From Microdochium bolleyi (lineage: Eukaryota > Ascomycota > Sordariomycetes > Xylariales > Microdochiaceae), in assembly GCA_001566295.1 (NCBI GenBank), contig KQ964320.1, forward strand, positions 1 to 18,368: a DNA stretch of 18,368 nucleotides, given 5' to 3'. Positions 10,209-18,368 of the stretch are shown here, one piece after another. How positions within the stretch are numbered: position 1 is the first letter of the stretch; every line of letters begins with the position of its first letter. Below the pieces are notes generated by a model. The model was not told the origin of the DNA. It worked only from the letters and a program-made list of their open reading frames with translations, and made no database searches. Both the position numbers and the translations under genes were made by a program.

Positions 10209-10967
10209 ACTAGTCGTCGACGTATGCATACAGACAAAGCAACGATATCGACACAGCCAGGGTTTGAGACACATCGAGGATATGAGTGGAGCATGAGTGG
10301 AGCATTACATGGAAAGTGTCGAGGCGTGGTACAGGGTTGTCAAATGATCTCGGTGTACGCAGGCAGTCTAGACTAAGGAACACGAAATCTGAAGCCGAAT
10401 GCCCCGTGCCTGGAAATAGACTCTGATCGCAACGTGCCGCCACCATATTGTTGTCATTCCTTGCTCACGGCGTAGCTGCTCTGCTCACCCGGGTGGACTC
10501 ATGTGAGCCAATGAGAGCGCGATTATGCAGCCTTTAGGCTTTCAAGCCTTCTGAGCCTCTGATTGGTATCCACAAGCGTCCGCCTCTTCCCCTGCGCGTT
10601 GTGACGCAGGTACGGACCACCAATGCAACCTTATTTTGACGACGTGCAAGTCAGACATCTGATGGCGTGCGACGGGGTTCAAAATTGTCAATAGGAATCT
10701 GCACTACGGAAATGCAGACCACAGAGTAGGTTTACTGGTGAAAACGAGTTGCCGCTCTATCTAGGCGAAGGGAATAAAGCCACATAGAAACATTGCGATC
10801 GCGGTTGTGGGGCATACAGGAAGAACAACCTCTTGCTAAGTGGCACACGACGGAGATACGACGGCGGCTATTCATGGGAAGTTTTCAGATTTGACAACAA
10901 CGAAGCAACAAGACACAAGGCCATGTAAATAAGAATTTCGTAATGGACAAGGAAATTAAACACCAGA
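10209..10967. other. Convergent intergenic region
   Basis: This stretch lies between the 3' ends of the KRKR protein gene and the SOK1-like gene, so it should contain the 3' untranslated parts and polyadenylation sites of both. Apart from an 11-bp tandem repeat at 10282-10305 I see no gene or structured element. Confidence 0.5.
10282..10305 (+). repeat. 11-bp tandem repeat, two copies
   Basis: The unit ATGAGTGGAGC is repeated twice in direct succession, with two further matching bases, downstream of the KRKR protein gene. It lies in noncoding convergent sequence and is probably a slippage product. Confidence 0.75.
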
Positions 10968-12770
10968 TCAAGGGCTATCTACAGGTACAGTAATTGGGTT
11001 GCTTCCCTGACAGTACACAAGAGGCCCCCAAACACGCCAGTGCAGAAGACCAAGGTGAACTAAGCGGGTAGCAATATCAGCGACGCCGACATCGTTACCG
11101 TAGGTCCAAGCGCGGTCTCGAGGGGAGCCACCAGTGGCCGCCGTGGAAAGCGCCATAGCTCCAAGATTCTTAAAGCTCTTGACACGCCGGTGCAGCTGCT
11201 GTACAAGGCGACGGTGGACGACTCTCTCAATTTGCCGGAACAATATTGAAGATGTATCGCTCAGGTGCTGATCAAGCATGGCTTCAATGAGCACGAGCTC
11301 AATCGAGGGGGCGTCAGTGAAGCTGAAGATTTGCAAGGCGAGAGAGTCCCTCAGGGTCTCCCATCGCTCCGTTGAATGGCTCGCTGCGGGGCACGTCTGG
11401 AGCAACGATATGAGAGAAGCGTAGAGCTCTAGACTCTTTGCCTTGCGATCTCGCGGCAGCGCTGAGGCGGTTCGGGATGGGGACATGTTCGGTGATCGAG
11501 GGCTAGCCTGAGGAGATCCCGCAGGGCCAAGAATCAAGCTCGACCGCGCAGAAGGCATGGCTTGGCAGTCCGAGTTACCATCTGTGGCGGATTCGAGCAG
11601 TAATGCCGGCCCGCTTGATGCACCAGGCTCGAATGCCGTTGGATCCAGCTTGCCGTAGAGATGCATGCAAAGTTCAAGGTTGATAACGTCCAGCATATCC
11701 TCCCAAAGCGCCGATATGCGCTTCTCGTCAAACGAAAACGTGTTTGGGATGAGCCCGCTGCTGGACGGGAGGATCATCTCCGCCACAGCCTCAAAAAATA
11801 CATCCATATCACCGAAGGCTTCTGCAGATCCTTCGTGATGCCTGTTTTTATTCTCGCTCATTCTACAGTACCATTCCTTCGCCGCCGTCGTGTCAATCTT
11901 TCTACTACGCAGCTTTTCCTCGAAGAATCTATACTCAAACATAACCGTTTTCTCAATTAAGATGGGGCGTAGGAAGCGGAGCTGGTGATTGGCGACATCG
12001 AACTTCATAGCCTCAAGAACACTTAGGAGACTTCGCATCCCTCGGACCAGCTCATTGACATCATTGTTGCGATTTCCAATCGTGATCTGCTTGCACATTT
12101 CGTCCACCCGCCTATCTCTTGCAGGTGCACAGTAGTATTTAAGGACGCTAGAGAGCCACGAGACTAGCTTCTCGAGGTCAAATAAGCCGTACATGAGCTG
12201 CTGCATGATGTGAGGGATGTTGAGCCCTTCTTCGAGCTGCGGGTGGTCTCGGGTTGGCATCAAGGTCGACATGATGTCCTTGACAGATGTGAGCAACATT
12301 GGTAAACACCACGCCTGGCCCTGGCCGTGATGGGCCATGAAAGCATCACGGTTCGTGATGAACATCTGCAGCTGTGAGGCAAAAGACTGCCAGAAAAGCC
12401 GCACCTGTTCCATTTTAGCCCTTTTGTTAGACAGACTCGGCCGTAAACGCAGCTCGGTAGAGAAGTTGATCTCGTGATGGAGCTTCGGATTGAGGAGGAT
12501 CTTGCCAAGGTCCAACTCGCTCAGCGTGGCCTTGGTAATTGGTGGTTCAAGTTGGTGCCAGAGCTCCGGCAGGGTACGACCTTTTGGTTGCGATAACGAA
12601 TTATCTGCATCAGACGCGCTTCCTGAATCGACAGGTTCGTTAGTAGCAGAGGCGGCTGGCATATCTTGGGTCATTATGAGGACTTTCCCGTGCCCATTAC
12701 ATGTGCGTCGTTGTTGCTGACGGGATGCGAGACACCGGCTCGATAATGAGGACGAGAGAACGACCATCAT
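10968..12770 (-). CDS. SOK1: TCP11/SOK1 family protein (cAMP signalling-related)
   Basis: The 600-residue product matches the TCP11 family. Yeast SOK1 was found as a high-copy suppressor of loss of cAMP-dependent kinase; the animal member is T-complex protein 11. Biochemical function is not well defined. Recognisable blocks run in family order. One is PPITKATLSELDLGKILLNP, from residue 76. Next is the EINF.TELR.RPSL segment at about 100-113, then the LEEGLN.. block near 179. The NRNNDVNELVRGMRSLLSVL segment spans 233-252 and is followed by DVANHQLRFLRP. A Ser/Pro-rich linker with SP sites lies around residues 405-450, and a helical C-terminal part follows. There is no intron. Two starts are possible: ATG at 12770 or at 12674 (residue 33, A at -3, beginning MTQDMP); the first 32 residues are Ser/Arg/Gln-rich and may be untranslated. 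The length is normal for fungal members as I recall. It appears intact. Confidence 0.9.
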   Translation of the reverse strand: MMVVLSSSLSSRCLASRQQQRRTCNGHGKVLIMTQDMPAASATNEPVDSGSASDADNSLSQPKGRTLPELWHQLEPPITKATLSELDLGKILLNPKLHHEINFSTELRLRPSLSNKRAKMEQVRLFWQSFASQLQMFITNRDAFMAHHGQGQAWCLPMLLTSVKDIMSTLMPTRDHPQLEEGLNIPHIMQQLMYGLFDLEKLVSWLSSVLKYYCAPARDRRVDEMCKQITIGNRNNDVNELVRGMRSLLSVLEAMKFDVANHQLRFLRPILIEKTVMFEYRFFEEKLRSRKIDTTAAKEWYCRMSENKNRHHEGSAEAFGDMDVFFEAVAEMILPSSSGLIPNTFSFDEKRISALWEDMLDVINLELCMHLYGKLDPTAFEPGASSGPALLLESATDGNSDCQAMPSARSSLILGPAGSPQASPRSPNMSPSRTASALPRDRKAKSLELYASLISLLQTCPAASHSTERWETLRDSLALQIFSFTDAPSIELVLIEAMLDQHLSDTSSILFRQIERVVHRRLVQQLHRRVKSFKNLGAMALSTAATGGSPRDRAWTYGNDVGVADIATRLVHLGLLHWRVWGPLVYCQGSNPITVPVDSP

Positions 12771-13662
12771 AGCATAATATGTGGAGCTGTGACGGCAGGT
12801 AGTCTCATGTAATCACAGTGTATACGCTTCTTAATCTGGTCCGCGCACTGATCACTAGTACTTGGGCTATGAAGCCTCATGCTGCGTCGCCCACGAGCGA
12901 AGCAACGCCATGATCGTCTCTGCAGCATCTACGCTACAACCGGTAGACGTCGAATTGCCTTTACTGCTTGAGGACAGCAGTACGCATCGAGCGTTCTTAT
13001 TAGTCGTGGGCTGCTCGTCATGTCAACCGAAGCACGGGAGATCGGTAATACTCATTTCTTTAGCCATACTTAGGAAGATACTTATTCTTACTGACTCTTT
13101 GAAGCCAGCATAAGCCGGCCTTCATCGAGAAACGCACTTCTAAAAGACTCGATTTGAATCGCTACTATCTACTATCTTTCGTCAGGACGGCGGCCACGTG
13201 GGCCTCGCATACAAGATTAGATTGAAACTCGGAAAAGATTTCTGGCGATCACAACTATACCATCGCCAACGAAGCAGGACAAGATTTGCCTCGTCAGAAT
13301 CGCTTCTCCGTTGGAGTTCGTTAGAGTCCAGAACATCCGAGTCGTAACTTAACCTTGGAGAAAGACTGTAGCTGTACTGCTCCCACAGGCGGACTTGGTC
13401 ATCGCGTCAATAGTGAGGGCACCTCGGATACAAAAGGGGGTGTTGTTGGAACAAGCCGGAATACAGATACGCTGCATACTGGGAAACTTCATGTTGCGGA
13501 GGTAGTGCACCTACTAGAGACACATCTCCAAGCAGTTTGCGAGTTTCTGAAAAGCTCGAATTCATGAATTTCACCGAGCGCGTAACGAAATCAGGTGGTT
13601 CGCAGCTGCAGGCCCTGAGACACTGTGCCGAGGGAGGATAGGGATTTAGTAAGAAAAACATA
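12771..13662. other. Upstream of SOK1-like gene; no gene recognised
   Basis: The left part is the presumed promoter of the SOK1-like gene. Short plus-strand frames (12862-13113 and 13355-13567) and an overlapping minus-strand frame (13670 to 13407) have no motif. The first lacks an ATG at its head. I see no RNA gene. Confidence 0.45.
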
Positions 13663-13709
13663 GTTCCCAAGCTCCTGGTAGATTAGAGGAGCTTGGGAAC
13701 GATATTTTT
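13663..13709 (+). repeat. Perfect 14-bp inverted repeat with 10-base loop, then T5
   Basis: The left arm 13663-13676 and right arm 13687-13700 are exact reverse complements (GTTCCCAAGCTCCT), separated by a 10-base loop. Five T follow at 13705-13709. As RNA this would form a strong hairpin. It lies in noncoding sequence about 165 bases beyond the end of the candidate minus-strand gene at 13866. It could be a transposon remnant, a small structured RNA or a polymerase III-type stop; the sequence does not decide. Confidence 0.7.
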
Positions 13710-13865
13710 CTTGCAGGCGGTACGTACTTTATATCAGCTGCCTGGTTGAGTACAATACAGAGAGAATCCACTGTTGGTCATCATAGTGACCACTCTCGTA
13801 CCGATCACCGCACACTATAATTCGCGCGTGGAATTAAGCTTATTCTTGCTTTCCAACAGATATCT

Positions 13866-14653
13866 CTAGTGGTAAGTCCTTGTATGTGGACCAGCTGTCG
13901 AGACCACAGCAATTTGGGCTGGGTGAGCGGCTGAATTCCACCACACTAGCGGTCCAAGACAGTCGTCCCCTCGCCCCTGACTTGCCTTGCCTCCAATTGG
14001 ACTCAAAGAAGATTTCCTCAAAGCTCGAAATTCAGCTTCATGCGCAACAAAAGGCCCGCGAAGCACCAGTCCATGGTCGAAATAGACTATCAATGCCTCG
14101 ATGCCGTCTGTGCTCATGGATGCCGCGATGGGTACATCCTTGACATGTCCGTGCTGATCCATAGATACCGTTAGGCCGTCATATTTGTAAGCCATTCCTA
14201 TGATCATGACGACGCCTTTGACCGGTCCCTTGGCAGGGACAATTACTAGTAGCCGTCGCCCCCAGATTGTGTTATACTTGGAGAGAACACGGTGATACCT
14301 TGTTCACGAACTGGTTGACTTACCGGGGCGCTTGTCCAAAGAATAAGCTTTAGTACAGCCCGGGATTGTATGCTTGCTCTCCTTATATACTGTGATCATT
14401 CGCCCTGAGATGTTGGAAACATTCGTGTATCTGCTCGCACTGGTTGGGAGCTGAAGAAAATGCTAACCTGCGTACTGCTGGCGTCTCCGTTAAATCTGCT
14501 GGGGAAGCCAGCTAAGGCTGTCTTTGTTTGTCGTACTGGCCTAGGACGCGCTTGATGCTCGACCACTAACAACCAACATACCCCAGTCTTTCTCCTGACG
14601 GACCGAGCACGTGTGAACTTTCTCTTTGCCGATCCGTTGTCCTTTTTGTACAT
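13866..14653 (-). CDS. Candidate three-exon gene, unknown product
   Basis: On the minus strand three open segments join in frame: 14653-14582, 14450-14324 and 14245-13866. The first intron (131 bases) begins GTATG and ends in a pyrimidine-rich stretch plus CAG; the second (78 bases) begins GTAAGT and ends TAG. The spliced frame would give about 192 residues: a Lys/Arg-rich start, a middle with a KRPVIVPAKG-like segment at the exon 2-3 junction, a stretch of alternating hydrophobic residues containing MAYKYDGLTV, and a Gly/Ser/His-rich end. I do not recognise the family. The start is uncertain: the ATG at 14653 has a poor context and the frame stays open upstream to 14764. Phase agreement at both junctions supports it, but two such matches can arise by chance. 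Confidence 0.35.
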
Positions 14654-14928
14654 CCGCAGCTCAATTTGAAAACAGTGCAGGTTGAACAGTGTCTTCCTGT
14701 GCGACCTGGGACACTTCGCCTCGGCGCTCGGAGCAAGCCCTCCACCACGTTTAGGGAGTTGCACAATGATGCCTCAGCGCCGAGAGCCTCGTGCTTGCTA
14801 GAGTCTTCCTGCGTATCTTTTAACTACACCCGCATCACAAATTTCGCAGGCCTGCAGAGAATGCCAGAAGGCTGAGGATGTTGTCATGATCCCTCTTCAA
14901 ATCTTTCATGGGTGCATTGAGGCTTAGC

Positions 14929-15903
14929 CTATGGTCCTGGGGACAGGATACCTGTTACCACAGCGATGAACATATGTGGCATAGCTTTATACTCTATCAT
15001 GGCCTCGATGATGATGTCGCGTAGGTGCATGAGATCTAGTAGAGATTCCGAGGCGAGGAAACGGTAGACCGTGCACAAGTCGAAGAACTCGTGTCCCATC
15101 ATGAGGTCGCCAAGCAGCATAGAAGCCAGCGGCTTCATCTCTCCCTTTGCTGGCACACCTCATGTAGTTGGCTTCTTGCTGGTCGAGGTTGGCACCGCGC
15201 CACTGGCTGGAGGCGGAGAAGCCCATTTTCTCGAGCTAGAGGCCATCTTGAGTCGGAACGGCATCTCCTGCTACTTGAGCGAGAACCTTCAAGGCCCATT
15301 CAGACACTGATTCTGTCACGATGCGTTCACAGTACACTAGCCTTAAGTAGTAGCTTGTGAAGGGTACCGAGAACGGCTGGTCGCGTAAGAAGTCGACGTG
15401 ACGCAATGTTGCAGGCGCCACTATTGCAGTTGATGCTGCTCGGTAGTTGCGGATGAGAAAGTTTACACGGGGATGGGTGCAGGGAGCTGATGAAGGGAAG
15501 TAAGAGGTGAGCGAACCTAAAGCCAAGGCCGTTCCTACAGGGAGATGTGATTCCTCTGTATCATTGTTACTTTGTGCTGTATTGTTTGGTGCGCCAGGAA
15601 GAGTCAAGATTGACGCTTTGAAGAACGTGCGGGGCATGCGGGAGTCCAGTAACCTACCCTAAGGTAGGGTATCAAGCTATCCATGTCTGGCGATGGAAGG
15701 AAACTACGGCTCCCCTCAGCAGCGCTATCATCGATAGTGGCAGGAGGAATGGTCGTTTTCCTCATCACGAGGATAGAGCGCAGCTTCTTGAGAGTACGCG
15801 CTGTACCTTGGGGAAGATTTGGTGCCACAGGCGCGAGACTCTTTGCTGGTTCTTCGCTGGTTCGATAAAGCGCCAGTGTGGTATCCGTCACCAAGACCAG
15901 CAA
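14929..15903 (-). pseudogene. Decayed or unresolved spliced gene; possible BTB-like segment
   Basis: Several minus-strand pieces look coding but cannot be joined into one good model. The first (15903 to 15658) carries a Lys/Arg-rich part and ends at a possible GTAGGT donor; an ATG at 15765 could be its start. The second (15637 to 15236) has no recognised motif. The third (about 15226 to 14929) switches frame near 15150 and contains FFDLCTVYRFLASESLLDLM, with RDIIIEAMIEY a few residues further on. That pattern resembles the late helices of fungal BTB/POZ proteins, where a VY..LA...L..L..L.D..I pattern is common. Phases of the suggested junction at 15657 do not match the following frame. Either indels have broken the gene or exons were missed. 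Similarity to BTB is weak and from memory. Confidence 0.25.
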
Positions 15904-16755
15904 CTAGTCCTTAAACATCAAGCGCAAGACTCGATTCAGCAGCGTTCGCGAGAGTTACGACCGCGGACTTTTCACAGCTAGCTGGAGCAACGGCACCAAG
16001 GCGGTCACGGTAACCATCAAAGGACTGATAGCTACAACTCTCTGCCGCGCCACTATAACATCAAATAAGATTGATACTGCTGCGCCTGCCATGGTTGACC
16101 TCGACACCACTCTATTAGCCAGTCCGGTTACGTTCGCATGGGCAATCGAAAAATCTCTTGTGTAATTGAACCAGGCCAGCATCTGATGTCGTGGGACCCA
16201 GCGTCCCTGAGCATTTTCTTGACAACTGCACCCCACATGTGCGAGCCAAACCCCTCCAAATACCTAAGCTCTGTATCCAACAAGGCCCTATCAACGTTCC
16301 AGCTCACTAACAGATGATTCATTCGCTATCAACGGATGTCTTAATCAACATCTCACTCTCGGATCTGGTACCTGTGCCTGTTTCTACCTTTTTCGAAGCC
16401 GCGTGCCATGCAGGAAAGAATATCAAGTTATCATGCCGGTCGCTGAAGTCGGACAAGCGCTCGAAGGAATGGCAGAATTTCGTTTTCATGAAGGTTGGGA
16501 GATGCTTGTCAGAGACGCTCGAGGAGGCTGCATTGTCTTGGCGTAGAAATGTAGCGGTCAAGTAGGAAGACACGGTCCCCGGTGAGTCGGTAAATGCAGT
16601 TGTGTGATTACAGTTTCAGACTCGTAGACAGGGCGAAAGAACGGTGTAAATTGACCGCTACGGCGGACAGAATCCCCAGGCGGCTATGGAACGACTCACG
16701 CTACCCCGTGAACCATTGCAGCCCGCCTGGCCAGCAGGGATTATTCTATACCTAG
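15904..16755. other. No supportable gene; overlapping short frames
   Basis: Minus-strand frames at 16322 to 16128 and 16236 to 15955 overlap in different phases, and 16314-16565 is open on both strands. The plus-strand frame there starts with ATG and gives 83 residues of plausible composition; the minus-strand frame lacks an ATG at its head. A GTGAGT at 16581 is followed within 40 bases by two AG sites, too short for a normal intron. I recognise no family. Confidence 0.4.
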
Positions 16756-16974
16756 GTGCCTTTCCGACTCTTTGAAGGGCGCGATGTCACGGAGTAGGTC
16801 GAGAAGTTCGGGGGCAAGACAGGCAATAACAACAATCAGGTCGATGCAGTCAGGAGAGGAGCTAAATATTGGCCTGTAGCGAGAAAGGCGCTCCTAGATC
16901 AAACTTCCAATCTTCGACAACTGACAGAAGGCACGACTGTTACAGTGTTTGAGAGGTCTCGAAGTTGGCCCTAA
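16756..16974 (+). pseudogene. Coding-like segment interrupted by one stop codon
   Basis: In one frame this 73-codon stretch reads as convincing protein sequence: FRLFEGRDVTE, then TAG at 16795-16797, then VEKFGGKTGNNNNQVDAV and on through a Lys/Arg/Leu-rich part to RSRSWP and a TAA. Stops bound it on both sides and it has no ATG, so it would be an internal or terminal exon, or a fragment. I do not recognise the family. The in-frame TAG suggests decay; a CAG to TAG change would fit repeat-induced point mutation, but nothing here proves it. Confidence 0.3.
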
Positions 16975-17224
16975 GCTGCTGAGTAGCCCAAACCCTCTAA
17001 ATAAGCACACCCTAAATATCAAGCCGCGTTTTCTGCCATGATCTCGCAATCCCTTCGTACTCGATCACGGCAGTCTACGACAACTATAGTGTTTGCCACT
17101 GGAATTTGCCATAAAGAAGGGCTTTTCTTCCCCCATCGACTGCCTTCAGGATATTAGTGGATCCAGATCCTATCTTCCGTTATCTGCGAGGCCCAGGACG
17201 ACGACAGGCGGTCCTGATTCCATT

Positions 17225-17494
17225 ATGCAGTGGCTAATGAGAGGCGCGAGACTGCCGCTGGAATTCATAAGACGTCCTTACACTCTCTGCAAGAGGCTTC
17301 AAGATGTGGCCCTCTCAAAGGAGGACATGACATTCTTCGAAGCCTCGCTGCAACCTCGGACTACTGAAGACTCTCCACGGATCTCTCACCTCGAAGCAGA
17401 GAGATCTACTGATCTTGCTGACGACGAGCCCATCCAGAAAGTATTCCTACAAGCAGAGACACACCAAAAAGCCCGACAGGGGATCTTTAGCTAG
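17225..17494 (+). CDS. Possible small hypothetical protein or exon
   Basis: The frame is open from 17090 and the first ATG is at 17225, giving 89 residues that begin MQWLMRG. It contains a segment rich in Arg, Leu and Glu and an acidic end near DLADDEP. An overlapping frame (to 17855) has a similar protein-like look, so a frameshift or intron near 17440-17490 is possible, though the splice signals are weak. No family is recognised. Confidence 0.25.
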   Translation: MQWLMRGARLPLEFIRRPYTLCKRLQDVALSKEDMTFFEASLQPRTTEDSPRISHLEAERSTDLADDEPIQKVFLQAETHQKARQGIFS

Positions 17495-18368
17495 GCGCTG
17501 CATCAGACGCCAATATCCTCCCTCTGGACCGACTCATTGTGTGATTTGGCCAAGTGGGGAAGAGCCGATTGCCGCAGCCATTGGTAGGAGCCCCGAACTT
17601 CAATGCTGGGCCGAGATTACGCCAACTGCACATGACACAGACAGCAGCGAGATACCAGACCTTTGGAAAAGGGGATACAGCCAACGCAACTTCGAAGGCG
17701 TTGTCGCAGGGCCTCGCAACTGGCTTATAAGAAAGATGATAAATACGCCAAGTGGTGTACGTCGTCCCAGGAAAACAGGCTGGTCACCCACTACTCATCG
17801 GTTAGGTCTCTATAGTAAATACAAAGATATGACGATTTACCAAGAGAACGATTAGTACATGGGAGCTTTGACGGTGGAAATACACGGGTTATCGCCCCTT
17901 TGAGGAAGAGCATAGTTGAGAGCCTCCTAAGCCCGAATTCTAGAACAAGGGAAAAGTAATGCCGCTCTCACTGGGGTCGACAGAGCGGAGCCGCCAGGAG
18001 ATCCCATCATCATCGTATCTTCCCTATCACCGTTGATGACGTAGAGCACCAATTTGCACACAAGGAAGTGTCTGATCTTGGGCTCAAGAAGGGATACGGA
18101 CTCCCCGGAGCACTCGGCGATGGAGAGGCCCTCAGCTTGTGCACGTCAGTGGCTCGTGCGACCGGTCCTGAGCCAACGGCGATCAGCCCGGTCAACGCCA
18201 CAGGCCCTGTAGCATTAACTCCATATATAAAACGTTATAGAGATAGGTCATCCCGGTCGATGATCCTGGTCTCAACAAGCGCACATCACCAGAGTATATC
18301 CATTGGAAGGACAAAGCAATCGGGAAAATCCAACAAATCCTCGGCAATTCAGACCCACTAACGAACGG
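17495..18368. other. No supportable gene; coding-like stretch near the right end
   Basis: A plus-strand frame continuous from about 17963 to 18361 reads protein-like between 18014 and 18235 (ITVDDVEHQFAHKE, then a Gly/Leu/Ala-rich part), but it has no ATG and no known motif. TATATAAAA at 18224-18232 could be a TATA element for a gene beyond the right edge; this is weak. Nothing else is seen. Confidence 0.35.

Noticed and set aside
11661..11960. 99-codon plus-strand frame
   Set aside because: Antisense shadow inside the well-supported SOK1-like gene.
15657..15662. CCCTAA, the telomere repeat unit
   Set aside because: A single copy only, within a short imperfect palindrome; not a telomeric tract.
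1..18368. CRISPR array, rRNA, tRNA or intact transposon
   Set aside because: No regularly spaced repeats, no rRNA-like or tRNA-like structure and no transposase or reverse transcriptase motif seen on either strand.

Overview
The window reads as genomic DNA of a filamentous ascomycete (Pezizomycotina). Three things point there. The clearest gene carries short introns of 49-60 bases with GTRAGT/GTATGT donors and CTAAC-type branch sites. It also has the patatin-plus-RING architecture common in these fungi. The longest uninterrupted frame is a fungal SOK1/TCP11 homologue. Genus cannot be decided from the sequence.

Layout: 1-1083 holds no supportable gene. A small unidentified gene (1443 to 1084, minus) stands head to head with a six-exon gene (1733-4967, plus). 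That gene encodes a 989-residue patatin-like phospholipase: an N-terminal region resembling a GTPase domain without a P-loop, a RING-type zinc finger, then a patatin domain with an intact Ser/Asp dyad. After about 1 kb without genes comes a GC-rich block (about 6014-7760). It is recognisably a JmjC-domain gene, but its coding signal jumps between reading frames at least six times with no intron consensus, so I call it a pseudogene. 7761-9545 is empty as far as I can see. An unidentified 220-residue protein with a basic KRKR patch (9546-10208, plus) converges on the SOK1/TCP11 gene (12770 to 10968, minus, 600 codons, no intron).

The right third (12.8-18.4 kb) has no long frame. It contains a perfect 14-bp hairpin followed by five T (13663-13709), a phase-consistent candidate three-exon gene on the minus strand (14653 to 13866), scattered minus-strand coding-like pieces (15903 to 14929), and short plus-strand pieces around 16.8 and 17.2 kb. 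This looks like decayed or poorly conserved accessory sequence.

Functionally, the patatin/RING protein is the item most likely to matter. Patatin domains act as effector domains in several fungal immune-like proteins, so a defence or lipid-signalling role is possible but is inference. I see no operon-like logic linking the genes and no convincing complete new multi-gene system.
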